Below, piece by piece: positions 45,754 through 55,614 of a DNA stretch of 64,000 nt. Below the pieces are notes generated by a model, which was given only the letters and a program-made list of their open reading frames with translations, ran no database searches and was not told where the DNA came from. How positions within the stretch are numbered: position 1 is the first letter of the stretch; the number at the start of each line of letters is the position of its first letter. Made by a program: the position numbers and the translations under genes. This DNA comes from JAFGJQ01 sp964495075 (GTDB lineage: Bacteria; Planctomycetota; Phycisphaerae; UBA1845), in assembly GCA_964495075.1 (NCBI GenBank), contig CAZBUJ010000008.1:58148-122147 (forward strand), given 5' to 3'.

Positions 45754-47234
45754 GTAGTCGCACCCTTCGTATCCTGGCTGCCGTGACCGGCGGCTCCGCG
45801 TTCACCTTTGCCATCGCGATTCCGTCTGTCGCCATCGTGGTCCGATCGATCACCGCAGGCCAGCCGCCATCCGGCGGGTGGCTGCTGTCGACCCGTCAAT
45901 GGACGCTGCTGGGTTCGACCGCGGGGATGGCATCCATCAGCGTGTTTGCCGCGACCACGCTCGCGTTGCCGGCGGCGTACGTGACAGCGGACATCCGGTG
46001 TACGGACCGCCCCTGGATCATCGCGATCATGCTCATGCCGCTGCTGTTGCCGCCGATGGTGTACGCGTTCGGTTCGCAACGGCTCGTGAATCTCCCGCCC
46101 ACCGTGCAATGCGTCTGGACCTGGGCCAGCTGGGGGTGGCCCATCCCCGCGATGATCATCGGCGCGGGCTGGTCGCGGTTCGGGCGGGCGGCGTTTGAGG
46201 CGGCCTTGTTGTCGGTGTCGGCCGGTACGGCGTTCGTTCGCGTGGCGTTGCCCTGCCTGCTGCGCTATGCCGCCGTGGCCGGGCTGATTCTGTTCATCCT
46301 GTTCATGGGCGAGTACAGCGTGCCGCACGCCTGCGCCCTGAACGTCTATGCCACCGACCTGCTCGGCATCGCGGAGAGTCACGGCCCGGCCGCGATTGAA
46401 GTGCTCTGGCCTTCGCTGCCGCTGGCGGGTGTCGTGGGGCTCGCCGCGTTGCTCGCATTGGCGCTCTGGCACCGATCCAGCGCGAGCATGGAAGCGCTGC
46501 CGGGCATGACAACGCCCCCGCCGGCATCAAGAAGGGCAGTGGCGGTGGTCATCGTCCTGCTGGGTGTGACCGTCATCGTGCCGCTCGTAAGGTTGTTCTG
46601 GCAACGTGAAATAGTGAGTTGGGTGACCGAGGCGTGGCGGACCTACCACCTGGAGTTGCTCCAGTCGGTGGGCATCGCCGCTGTCAGCGGCCTGGTCGCG
46701 GTAGTCATGGGGGCCGGGCTCGCCCTGTGGGGGGCGGGTCGATCGATCGGCCTGGGCTGGGCCCTGGTGTGCGGGATTCTGCCCGGGGCCGTGATCGGCC
46801 AGGCGTTGATCGCCGCGTACTTGAACGTCCCGGTCGTGTACAACTACTGGCCGATCGTGGTGGCGTCGTACGTGGCTCGTTTCGGCTGGGTCGGAATGCT
46901 GGTCGGCTCCGTGGCCGTCGCCAACGTCTGGCCGGAGCTGGTCGACCAGGCCCGCACCGACGGGGCGGACTCGTTCGCGGTCGACACGCGGGTGCGGTTG
47001 TGGCCGAACCTACCGGTGTTGGCCGCCGGCGGTCTGCTCGTTGCATCGATGAGCCTGGCCGACGTGACGGCGATTGCCTTGGTGCGGGTGCCGTCGATCG
47101 GAACGATCTCGCTGACGTTGCTCGAGAAGATGCACCGCTTCGAGGAAGGGATGCTCGCGTCGCTGAGTTTCTGCTTGATTCTGGCCGCCCTGCCGGCGGC
47201 GGGTGCCCTGGGCGTAGCGTTCCGACGGATGTAG
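45750..47234 (+). CDS. Fused ABC transporter permease, FbpB/ThiP type
   Basis: 494 aa with about 12 membrane helices in two homologous permease halves (about 45-240 and 285-490), as in FbpB-like iron transporters. The first half has the permease-like segment FEAALLSVSAGTAF. The second half has QARTDGADSFAVDTRV in the EAA-loop position that contacts the ATPase. Starts GTG with a 4-base overlap to the binding-protein gene. No ATP-binding protein gene follows; the next gene is an NHL-repeat protein. The ATPase must be elsewhere or missing. Confidence 0.82.
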   Translation: MSSRTLRILAAVTGGSAFTFAIAIPSVAIVVRSITAGQPPSGGWLLSTRQWTLLGSTAGMASISVFAATTLALPAAYVTADIRCTDRPWIIAIMLMPLLLPPMVYAFGSQRLVNLPPTVQCVWTWASWGWPIPAMIIGAGWSRFGRAAFEAALLSVSAGTAFVRVALPCLLRYAAVAGLILFILFMGEYSVPHACALNVYATDLLGIAESHGPAAIEVLWPSLPLAGVVGLAALLALALWHRSSASMEALPGMTTPPPASRRAVAVVIVLLGVTVIVPLVRLFWQREIVSWVTEAWRTYHLELLQSVGIAAVSGLVAVVMGAGLALWGAGRSIGLGWALVCGILPGAVIGQALIAAYLNVPVVYNYWPIVVASYVARFGWVGMLVGSVAVANVWPELVDQARTDGADSFAVDTRVRLWPNLPVLAAGGLLVASMSLADVTAIALVRVPSIGTISLTLLEKMHRFEEGMLASLSFCLILAALPAAGALGVAFRRM

Positions 47235-47252
47235 CCCGGTCGTGACCTCACG

Positions 47253-48200
47253 ATGAAAGGTCTACTGCATCATCCTGTTCGCCGGGCCGCCCTCATCATC
47301 CCGGTGCTGGCGCTGGCCGCCGTGTGGGGGTGTGACCGACCGCCGCTGACCGAGAACGGCGTGCGGGCGGTGTTCGGCTCGCAAGGGCTCGGGCCGGGGG
47401 CGTTTGTCTATCCGCGGGCTATTGCGATCGGCCCCGACAACGCGGTGTACGTGGTCGACAAATCGGCTCGCGTGCAGCGGTTCCGGGTGGACGGCACCAC
47501 GGGCACGTACGAGACGGGCTGGGAAATGCCCGAGCGGAAGGCGGGCAAGCCGGTCGGCCTCTGGGTCGGCCCCGACGAGCGGGTCTACGTGGCCGACACG
47601 CATTACTCGCGCGTCATCATTTACGATCGCGACGGCGTCGAGTTGGCGCGGTTCGGCGAGCCCGGCACGGGGGACGGGCAGTTCCAGCTCCCGACGGACG
47701 TGGTGGTGGACGAGGACGGCTTCATCTACGTCAGCGAGTACGGCGGCAACGACCGCATCACCCGATGGTCGCCGGATTACCGATTCGTCGGCGTGGTGGC
47801 GTCCGGCGTGGTGGCGGGCCAGCCGTTGACCCGCCCCGCCGCGCTCGATCTCGACGCCGAGCAGACGCTCTGGGTGGCCGACGCGTGCAACCACCGCATC
47901 CTTCGTTTCAGCCGGGACGGGCAGCTCCTGGCGTGTTTCGGCGAAATGGGGGAGGCTGTCGGGCAGATGCGATATCCGTATGATATTGCCGTGACGCCGA
48001 AAGGTACCATCATGGTGTGCGAATACGGCAACAGCCGCTTGCAGTGGTTCGCGAAAGACGGCACACCGTTGGGCACGTGGGGCAGCCAGGGCCGTGCGGT
48101 GGGACAGTTGTGGGCCCCGTGGGGCGCGGCCGTCGGCGCGGACGGGACGATCTACATTGTCGATTCCCTGAACAGCCGTATTCAAGTGGTGCGCTTGTGA
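47253..48200 (+). CDS. NHL-repeat lipoprotein
   Basis: 315 aa. The signal ends in LAAVWGC, a lipobox at about residue 27. Roughly six NHL beta-propeller repeats follow (GPGAFVYPRAIAIGPDNAVYVVD; FQLPTDVVVDEDGFIYVSEY; MRYPYDIAVTPKGTIMVCEY and others). Such proteins bind partners or act as lactonase-like enzymes. Its stop overlaps the next GTG start, so it is co-translated with the vWA protein, for which it may be a surface partner (inference). Confidence 0.85.
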   Translation: MKGLLHHPVRRAALIIPVLALAAVWGCDRPPLTENGVRAVFGSQGLGPGAFVYPRAIAIGPDNAVYVVDKSARVQRFRVDGTTGTYETGWEMPERKAGKPVGLWVGPDERVYVADTHYSRVIIYDRDGVELARFGEPGTGDGQFQLPTDVVVDEDGFIYVSEYGGNDRITRWSPDYRFVGVVASGVVAGQPLTRPAALDLDAEQTLWVADACNHRILRFSRDGQLLACFGEMGEAVGQMRYPYDIAVTPKGTIMVCEYGNSRLQWFAKDGTPLGTWGSQGRAVGQLWAPWGAAVGADGTIYIVDSLNSRIQVVRL

Positions 48201-51200
48201 ACGAGCTGGCGGCAACCTTTCCCTTCTCGTTCGAGCAGCCGCAATGGCTCGCCCTGCTGTTGCTGATTCCCCTGCTGGTCGTGCTGTCGCTGCGGAGTCT
48301 GGCCGGTCTCGAGCCACTTCGTCGCGTGCTCGCGCTGGCGGTCCGCGGCCTGGTCATCGTCGCCATCGCGGTCGCCCTGGCCCGGATCGCGTACGTGCAC
48401 GAGAACAAGGACCTGACGGTTCTCTACCTGATGGACCGCTCGGACAGCGTGCCGGCCGACATCCAGCGACGGCAGGAGGCGTTCATCGGCGAGACGAGCA
48501 AGCCATGCCCGTCGACCGATCGGGTCGGCGTGGTGGACTTCGCCCGCAGCGCGTATGTCCAGCAGCCCCCCTACGTGGGCGGGTACTACCTGGAACCGGG
48601 CCGCCTGCCGCCCATGCCGAATCCCGACCGCACCGACATCGCCAGCGCGATCCGCATGGCCATGGCGATCTTCCCGCACGACACGGCGAAGCGCATCGTG
48701 CTGTTGACGGACGGAAACGACAACATGGGCGGCGTGTTGGAGGAGGCCGCCGCCGCCCGGGCCGGCGGCGCCGTCATCGACGTGGTCCCGCTCTGGTACG
48801 AGCACCGCAACGAGGTCTATTTCGATCGCATGGTCGCCCCGACCAACGCGGAAGAAGGCGAGCAGGTGCCGATCCGCCTGGTGCTCAACTCGCGCAAGCG
48901 GGTGACCGGCCGGATCGACCTGTACCACAACGACCGCCCGGTTCGCCTGTCGGAGGACTTCCAGCAGGTGGTGCTGGCGCCGGGCGACAACGTCTTCATG
49001 ATGCGGGTTCCCATCCGGTCCAGCGGTCCCCAGCGGTTCGAGGCGCGGTTCGTGCCCGCGGGCGGAACCGACGTGGACACGATCAGCGAGAACAACGCCG
49101 CCACCACGTTCACGTTCGTGACCGGCAAGCGCAAGGCCCTCCTCCTGACCAACGCCAATTACCCGGGTTACGACGACGCCCTGCTCGAAGCGTTACGCAG
49201 CGAGAAGGTCGACGTCGAGATGATGGACGTGTCCAGCGATACGACCACCATCGACCTGCTCGGCCTGCTGAACTACTCGACGATTATCCTGTCCAACATC
49301 CCGGCCAACGTGTTCACCGACGAACAGTTGCAGATGCTGGCGTCGTATGTCAAGGACCTCGGCGGCGGGCTGATCATGATCGGCGGCGACGAGTCGTTCG
49401 GGGCGGGCGGCTGGATGGGTACGCCGGTGGAAGAGGTCATGCCGGTCACGTTCGAGGTCAAGCACAAAAAGCAGATCCCCCGCGGGGCGCTGGTGCTGAT
49501 CATGCACAGTTGCGAGATTCCCCGCGGCAACACCTACGGCAAGGAGGTGGCCAAGAAGTCGGTCGACACCATCAGCTCCCGCGACTACTTCGGCATGCTC
49601 GCCTATACCTGGAGCCCGGGCGGCGTAAACTGGGAGGTGCCGCTCCAGATCGTCAGCAACAAAGCGGCGATCAAAAACCGCATCAACAAGATGCAGATCG
49701 GCGACATGCCGCAGTTCGCGCCGGCCATGGACATGGCCCTGAAGATGCTCAATAAGACCGACGCCGCCCAGAAGCACATGATCATCATCAGCGACGGCGA
49801 TCCCAGCCCGCCCAGCGCGCGGACCCTGAACGCGATGGCCACGCAGAAGATCACGTGCAGCACGGTCGGCATCGGGTACGGATCCCACGTGGTGGAGCCG
49901 ACGTTGCGGGACATCGCCAAGAAGACCAAGGGACGGTTCTACGCGTGCCGGAACCCCAAGCGACTGCCCCAGATCTTCGTCAAGGAGTCGAAAGTGGTCC
50001 GGCGCACGCTGATCGACGAGAAGCCGTTCCAACCGCAGGTGGAATACGCATTCAGTGAAATGCTGACCGGCGTGACGGGTAGCCAGGACGTCCCGCCGCT
50101 CGAGGGTTTGGTCGTCACCTCACCCAAGCCGATGGCCCTGGTGCCGCTGGTGCGGGCGACCAAGGACGGCTCCGACCCCGTGCTCGCGCACTGGCAGTAC
50201 GAACTGGGCAAGACGGTGGCGTTCACGAGCGGGTTCTGGCCTCGGTGGGGCGCCCATTGGGTGGCGTGGCCGAACTATGCCAAGCTCTGGGCCCAGATCG
50301 TGCGGTGGACGATGCGGCAGGAGGCCCCGGCCAACTTCGAAGTCTACACCAAGATCGAAGGCGAGAAGGGGCGGGTCGTGGTCGAGGCGCTCGACAAGGA
50401 CGCCAGTTACCTCAACTTCCTCGATCTGCCGGGGGCGATGATCCGGCCCGACCAGACGGTGGCGCCGTTGCGGTTCTCGCAGACCGGGCCGGGCCACTAC
50501 GAAGCCACGTTCGAGGTGGACCAGACCGGGCAGTACATCGCCAACGTGAACGTGCTGGAAGGGGAGGAGAACCTCGGGGCGATCCATACCGGGGCGTCGG
50601 TCCCGTTTTCGCCGGAGTTTCGCGAGCTGTCCACCAACGAGGCCGTCCTCCGCCAGGTCCAGGAGCGTACCGGCGGTCGCTGGCTCGACGACATCACGAA
50701 CCCGGCCGCCGCCACGGTGTTCAGCCATGATCTGCCGCCCACCGTGTCCAAGCAGCCCGTCTGGGACTGGACGATTGCCTGGCTGCTGCTGCCGCTGTTC
50801 CTGCTCGACGTCGCGCTGCGCCGGCTGGCCAGCTGGGTGGCGTTCTCGATCGCGGTGGAGCTGGTCGTGCTCGCCTTTCTGCTGTTCGGCGTGGGCACGG
50901 TGTACTCCAACTTCTGGGGGGTTCTCGGAACCGTTCTGCTGGCGGAGTTGATCGGCTGGTCGATCCGGTTCCGATCGATCGGCCCGATGCTCGCATCCGT
51001 CACGCACACCGTCACCGTGCTCGGACGAACAGGCGAGCGCAGCACGACCTCCCTGGGTCAGCTCAAGTCGACCCGGGACCGCGTGCGCGAGGAGCGCACC
51101 GGGGCCGGCGATGCCGACGCGACGGAGGAGACGCGGCCCCCCCCGTCCCCGCCGCCGGATCGGTCGGCCCGGTTCGAGGCCGGCGAGCTGAAGGGCACGG

Positions 51201-51388
51201 CCCCGGGCGATCTGCACGAAACGCTGGGCGGGGCCAAGGCGCAACCGGAATACAAAGAGAAACGGCGCAAGCCGGCCGGGCTCGGAACGGACGAGTCCGC
51301 CGAGGCCGGCGAGGACATGACATCACGATTGCTTCGCGCCAAGCGTCGCGCCCGGCGCGACCTCGACGACGAGCAGGACGAAACGTAA
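48197..51388 (+). CDS. Large membrane protein with vWA and glutamine-amidotransferase-like domains
   Basis: 1063 aa. GTG start overlaps the previous stop by 4 bases. The N-terminus has BatA-like helices (PQWLALLLLIPLLVVLSL at 15-32; VRGLVIVAIAVALARIAY). A first vWA-like region with LYLMDRSDSVP (metal-site DxSxS) lies at about 70-200. A Class I glutamine-amidotransferase-like domain without clear Cys nucleophile (GGGLIMIGGDESFGAGGW) is at about 400. A second vWA-like region and C-terminal membrane helices (about 850-940) with a charged tail follow. This type of protein accompanies MoxR/DUF58 clusters in Planctomycetes. Function as membrane complex assembly factor is inferred from context. Confidence 0.82.
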   Translation: MNELAATFPFSFEQPQWLALLLLIPLLVVLSLRSLAGLEPLRRVLALAVRGLVIVAIAVALARIAYVHENKDLTVLYLMDRSDSVPADIQRRQEAFIGETSKPCPSTDRVGVVDFARSAYVQQPPYVGGYYLEPGRLPPMPNPDRTDIASAIRMAMAIFPHDTAKRIVLLTDGNDNMGGVLEEAAAARAGGAVIDVVPLWYEHRNEVYFDRMVAPTNAEEGEQVPIRLVLNSRKRVTGRIDLYHNDRPVRLSEDFQQVVLAPGDNVFMMRVPIRSSGPQRFEARFVPAGGTDVDTISENNAATTFTFVTGKRKALLLTNANYPGYDDALLEALRSEKVDVEMMDVSSDTTTIDLLGLLNYSTIILSNIPANVFTDEQLQMLASYVKDLGGGLIMIGGDESFGAGGWMGTPVEEVMPVTFEVKHKKQIPRGALVLIMHSCEIPRGNTYGKEVAKKSVDTISSRDYFGMLAYTWSPGGVNWEVPLQIVSNKAAIKNRINKMQIGDMPQFAPAMDMALKMLNKTDAAQKHMIIISDGDPSPPSARTLNAMATQKITCSTVGIGYGSHVVEPTLRDIAKKTKGRFYACRNPKRLPQIFVKESKVVRRTLIDEKPFQPQVEYAFSEMLTGVTGSQDVPPLEGLVVTSPKPMALVPLVRATKDGSDPVLAHWQYELGKTVAFTSGFWPRWGAHWVAWPNYAKLWAQIVRWTMRQEAPANFEVYTKIEGEKGRVVVEALDKDASYLNFLDLPGAMIRPDQTVAPLRFSQTGPGHYEATFEVDQTGQYIANVNVLEGEENLGAIHTGASVPFSPEFRELSTNEAVLRQVQERTGGRWLDDITNPAAATVFSHDLPPTVSKQPVWDWTIAWLLLPLFLLDVALRRLASWVAFSIAVELVVLAFLLFGVGTVYSNFWGVLGTVLLAELIGWSIRFRSIGPMLASVTHTVTVLGRTGERSTTSLGQLKSTRDRVREERTGAGDADATEETRPPPSPPPDRSARFEAGELKGTAPGDLHETLGGAKAQPEYKEKRRKPAGLGTDESAEAGEDMTSRLLRAKRRARRDLDDEQDET

Positions 51389-51442
51389 CCGGACCGAATC
51401 CTCGGCGGGCAGCCGTGGACGCCCGGCAACGGGAGGCTAGCG

Positions 51443-52462
<1,020 letters not shown>

Positions 52463-52527
52463 GCGGAGCACGAGCCCGCGCCGGCGATGCCGCCATCGAG
52501 GCCGCCCGGCGCTTGAGTGTACATGGC

Positions 52528-53430
52528 ATGATGCAGCCGACCACGGACAACGCGAACGAACTGCTGGATCCCGAGTTCCTCACCCGGATCGAACGGCTCG
52601 AGATCATCTCCCGGAAGATCTTCGCCGGGAAGATGCGTGGCGAGCGGCGGAGCAAACGGCGCGGCGAGTCGGTGGAGTTCGCCGACTACCGCAACTACGT
52701 GGTGGGCGACGACCTGAGATTCCTCGACTGGAACATCTACGCCCGCCTGGACCGACTCTTCCTCAAGCTGTTCCTGGAGGAGGAAGACCTCCACGTCAGC
52801 ATCCTGATCGACACGTCGAAAAGCATGGCGTGGGGCAAGCCGGAGAAACTGCGGTACGCCAAGCGGATCGCCGCCGCCCTGGCCTACATCGGGTTGAGCA
52901 ACTTCGACCGGGTCAGCCTCTACGCCTACGCGGACGGGATCGAGCGGGAATTGATGGGGATGCGGGGCAAGCGGAACATGGCGAAGGTGATGGAGTTCCT
53001 CACCGCGGCGAAGGGCGACGGCATCAGCAACCTCGCCGCCGCGTGCAAGCACTACGCGGTCCGCCACCCCCAGCCCGGTGTGCTTCTCGTGCTGAGCGAC
53101 TTCTTCGAAAAGGGCGGGTTCGATCAGGGCCTGCGGTACCTGCTCGGCCGGAACTTCGACCTCTACTGCGTGCAGATTCTCTCGCCGGACGAAGTGAACC
53201 CGCCGCTGGTGGGCGACCTGCGGCTGCGGGACGTCGAGGACGATGACATCGCGGAGGTCACCGTCAGCCAGGCGCTGCTCAACCGATACAAGCAGACGTT
53301 GAGAGCCTACTGCGAATCGCTCCGCGAGTACTGCACGCGGCGCGGGGTGTCGTATCTGTTCACCACGACCGAAGTCGGGTTTGATCAAATGGTGCTGTCG
53401 TACCTGCGGCAGCGTGGGTTGTTGCGCTAG
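52528..53430 (+). CDS. DUF58 vWA-like protein
   Basis: 300 aa. Family hallmark: GERRSKRRGESVEFADYRNYVVGDDLRFLDWN (written as two adjacent segments) with DDLRFLDWNIYARLDRLFLK. The vWA-like MIDAS motif is DTSKSMAWG at about residue 95. Start at ATG 52528 (tandem ATG with 52531). Works with the MoxR ATPase encoded just upstream. Confidence 0.92.
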   Translation: MMQPTTDNANELLDPEFLTRIERLEIISRKIFAGKMRGERRSKRRGESVEFADYRNYVVGDDLRFLDWNIYARLDRLFLKLFLEEEDLHVSILIDTSKSMAWGKPEKLRYAKRIAAALAYIGLSNFDRVSLYAYADGIERELMGMRGKRNMAKVMEFLTAAKGDGISNLAAACKHYAVRHPQPGVLLVLSDFFEKGGFDQGLRYLLGRNFDLYCVQILSPDEVNPPLVGDLRLRDVEDDDIAEVTVSQALLNRYKQTLRAYCESLREYCTRRGVSYLFTTTEVGFDQMVLSYLRQRGLLR

Positions 53431-53444
53431 CGATCGGGACCGCG

Positions 53445-55535
53445 ATGAGTTTTCTGTCAGGCTGGACAATCGCCATTGCCGCCGGGTTGACGATCCCCCC
53501 GCTCGTCGCGCTCTACTTCCTCAAGCTGAAGCGCCGGGTCGAACCGATTCCCTCCACCCTGCTATGGAAGCGGGCGGTGCAGGACCTGCACGTGAACGCC
53601 CCGTTCCAGCGGCTGCGGCGGAACCTGCTGATGCTGCTCCAACTGCTCGTGCTGCTGCTGGCCGCCATCGCGCTGGGCAAGCCGATCATCCAGGCCCCGC
53701 AGACCCACGAGGGCACGATCATCCTGCTGATCGACCACTCGGCGTCCATGAACGTGATCGAGAACGACGGCCGCACCCGGTTGGAGATCGCCAAGGAACA
53801 GGCCCGGCGTACCATCGCCAACATGAAGGCCGGCACGCGGGCGATGATCGTGTCGTTCGCCGACAAGGCCGCCATCGTCTCGCCGTTCGACACGGACAAG
53901 GCCGCTCTCAAGGCGAAGATCGACGCGATCGAGCCGACCCAGAGCATCTCGACCCTGAGCGAGGCGATCGCCCTGGCCGAGGCCCACGCGTCGAACCTGG
54001 TCATCGGGACGGAAGACGACGCCGGGGGGCTGGTCGCGCCGGACGTGGCGTCCGGCGGCAACATGTTGCTGTTCACGGACGGGCGCATCGAAGACGCGGC
54101 CGACCTGAACAGCCAGCGGTTCCGGGCCCACAGCATCGAGGTGATCAACGTCGCAGAGCGCACCGACAACGTGGGCATCACGTCGATGCTCGCCCGGCGG
54201 CACTACGAAGAGCCGGAGCAGCTCGAAGTGTTGGCCGAGGTGCGCAACTTCGGGGCCGAGCCCGTCGAACTCGACGCCACCCTGCTGCTCGAAGGCAAGC
54301 CGGCCGACGTCCAGACGGTGCGGCTCGGACCGGGCTGGGTGGCACCGCGGCCGGGCGACGGCACCGACGGGGCGGGAGAAGGAGAAGACGGCGAAGCGGG
54401 GGCCGTATCATCCAAGCCGAAGGCCGGCGACACGCCGCGGCCCGGCAGCGTGGCTTCGATCGCGTTCGATGAGCTGACCTACGGCGGCGGTGGCGTCGTC
54501 GAAGTGGAGGTTCGCGTCGATGACGCGCTCAAGGAGGACAACCGGGCATGGGCGGTGATCCAACCGCCGCGCAGCACGGACGTCCTGCTGGTCACCGACG
54601 GGAACTACTTCCTGGAGCGCGTGCTGGCCACGTTGCCGATTCGCGTCCGGGTCATGACGCCCGCGGAATACGAGTCGCCCGGGAGCGACAGGGATCTCCT
54701 CGACGGCCGACGCTCGCTGTTCGACGTCGTGATCTTCGATCGCCATTCGACCGACAAGCTCCCGCCCGGCAACTACCTGTTCTGGGAGGGCGTGCCGGAG
54801 ATCGACGGCGTAGCGCTGGGTGATCCGATCACCAACGAAATCATCGTCAACTGGGATGAAACGCACCCCATCCTGCGGCACGTCGCGGTGGAGTCGATTC
54901 AGGTGATCCAGTGGCGGAAGCTCACGGTGCCGCCGGAAGCGATCTCCCTGATCGACGGGGAAACCGGGCCGGTGCTCGCCTATCTCACCCGGGAGGGGCG
55001 GCAGTACCTGCTTTGCGCATTCGCGTTGCTCGTCGACGACCCCGACACGGGGCGGCCGCTGCTGAACACCTTCTGGGTGACCCAGACACATTTCCCGATG
55101 TTCATGTACAACGCCGTGCAGTACCTGTCCTCGTCCCTGACGGCCAAGGGGATGAAGAACGTGCAGCCGGGCCAGCCGGTGCTGATCCCGGTAGCCGAAA
55201 AGGCGCGGCGGATCAAGATTCGCCGGCCGGACGGTGGCACGGACGACGTGGATACGATCGGCACCGAAACCGTCCCCTACGCCCGAACGCGACGGGTAGG
55301 CGTGTATGAAGTGACGCCCGGCGTCCCCGGGCAGGACCGCTTCGCGGTGAACCTGTTCAGCCACGCGGAGAGCAACGTCGCCCCCAACACCCATTTCACC
55401 ATCGGGGCCGACGTGGTCGCGAGCACCGGCGGCGTCGACAAGGTCAACAAACCGATCTGGCCATGGCTGTTGGTCGCCGCGCTGGTGGTGGTGCTGCTCG
55501 AGTGGACGATCTACAACAAGCGAGTGTTGGTCTGA
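53445..55535 (+). CDS. BatA-like membrane protein with vWA domain
   Basis: 696 aa. The BatA N-terminal domain has an N-terminal helix (TIAIAAGLTIPPLVALYFLK) and a second helix (LLMLLQLLVLLLAAIALG). The vWA domain has MIDAS DHSASMNV at about residue 98. A beta-rich region and a C-terminal helix (WLLVAALVVVLLEWTIY) follow. Ends 5 bases before the AT-rich repeat. Last gene of the 12.7-kb operon. Role: aerotolerance- or envelope-type BatA proteins anchored in the inner membrane, controlled by MoxR; the exact target is unknown. Confidence 0.87.
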   Translation: MSFLSGWTIAIAAGLTIPPLVALYFLKLKRRVEPIPSTLLWKRAVQDLHVNAPFQRLRRNLLMLLQLLVLLLAAIALGKPIIQAPQTHEGTIILLIDHSASMNVIENDGRTRLEIAKEQARRTIANMKAGTRAMIVSFADKAAIVSPFDTDKAALKAKIDAIEPTQSISTLSEAIALAEAHASNLVIGTEDDAGGLVAPDVASGGNMLLFTDGRIEDAADLNSQRFRAHSIEVINVAERTDNVGITSMLARRHYEEPEQLEVLAEVRNFGAEPVELDATLLLEGKPADVQTVRLGPGWVAPRPGDGTDGAGEGEDGEAGAVSSKPKAGDTPRPGSVASIAFDELTYGGGGVVEVEVRVDDALKEDNRAWAVIQPPRSTDVLLVTDGNYFLERVLATLPIRVRVMTPAEYESPGSDRDLLDGRRSLFDVVIFDRHSTDKLPPGNYLFWEGVPEIDGVALGDPITNEIIVNWDETHPILRHVAVESIQVIQWRKLTVPPEAISLIDGETGPVLAYLTREGRQYLLCAFALLVDDPDTGRPLLNTFWVTQTHFPMFMYNAVQYLSSSLTAKGMKNVQPGQPVLIPVAEKARRIKIRRPDGGTDDVDTIGTETVPYARTRRVGVYEVTPGVPGQDRFAVNLFSHAESNVAPNTHFTIGADVVASTGGVDKVNKPIWPWLLVAALVVVLLEWTIYNKRVLV

Positions 55536-55538
55536 GAG

Positions 55539-55600
55539 GAATTACTAATTGCCAATTACTAATTAGTAATTCGTAATTAGTAATTCGTCAGAAGTAATTG
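55539..55600. repeat. AT-rich dispersed repeat array
   Basis: Several repeats of ATTAGTAATTCGTAATT (palindromic ACTAATTAGT inside) lie between convergent genes. The same repeat unit occurs at 1629, 14245 and 21461. It may act as a bidirectional transcription end or a protein-binding site. Confidence 0.65.
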
Positions 55601-55614
55601 GCGACCCGCCACAC

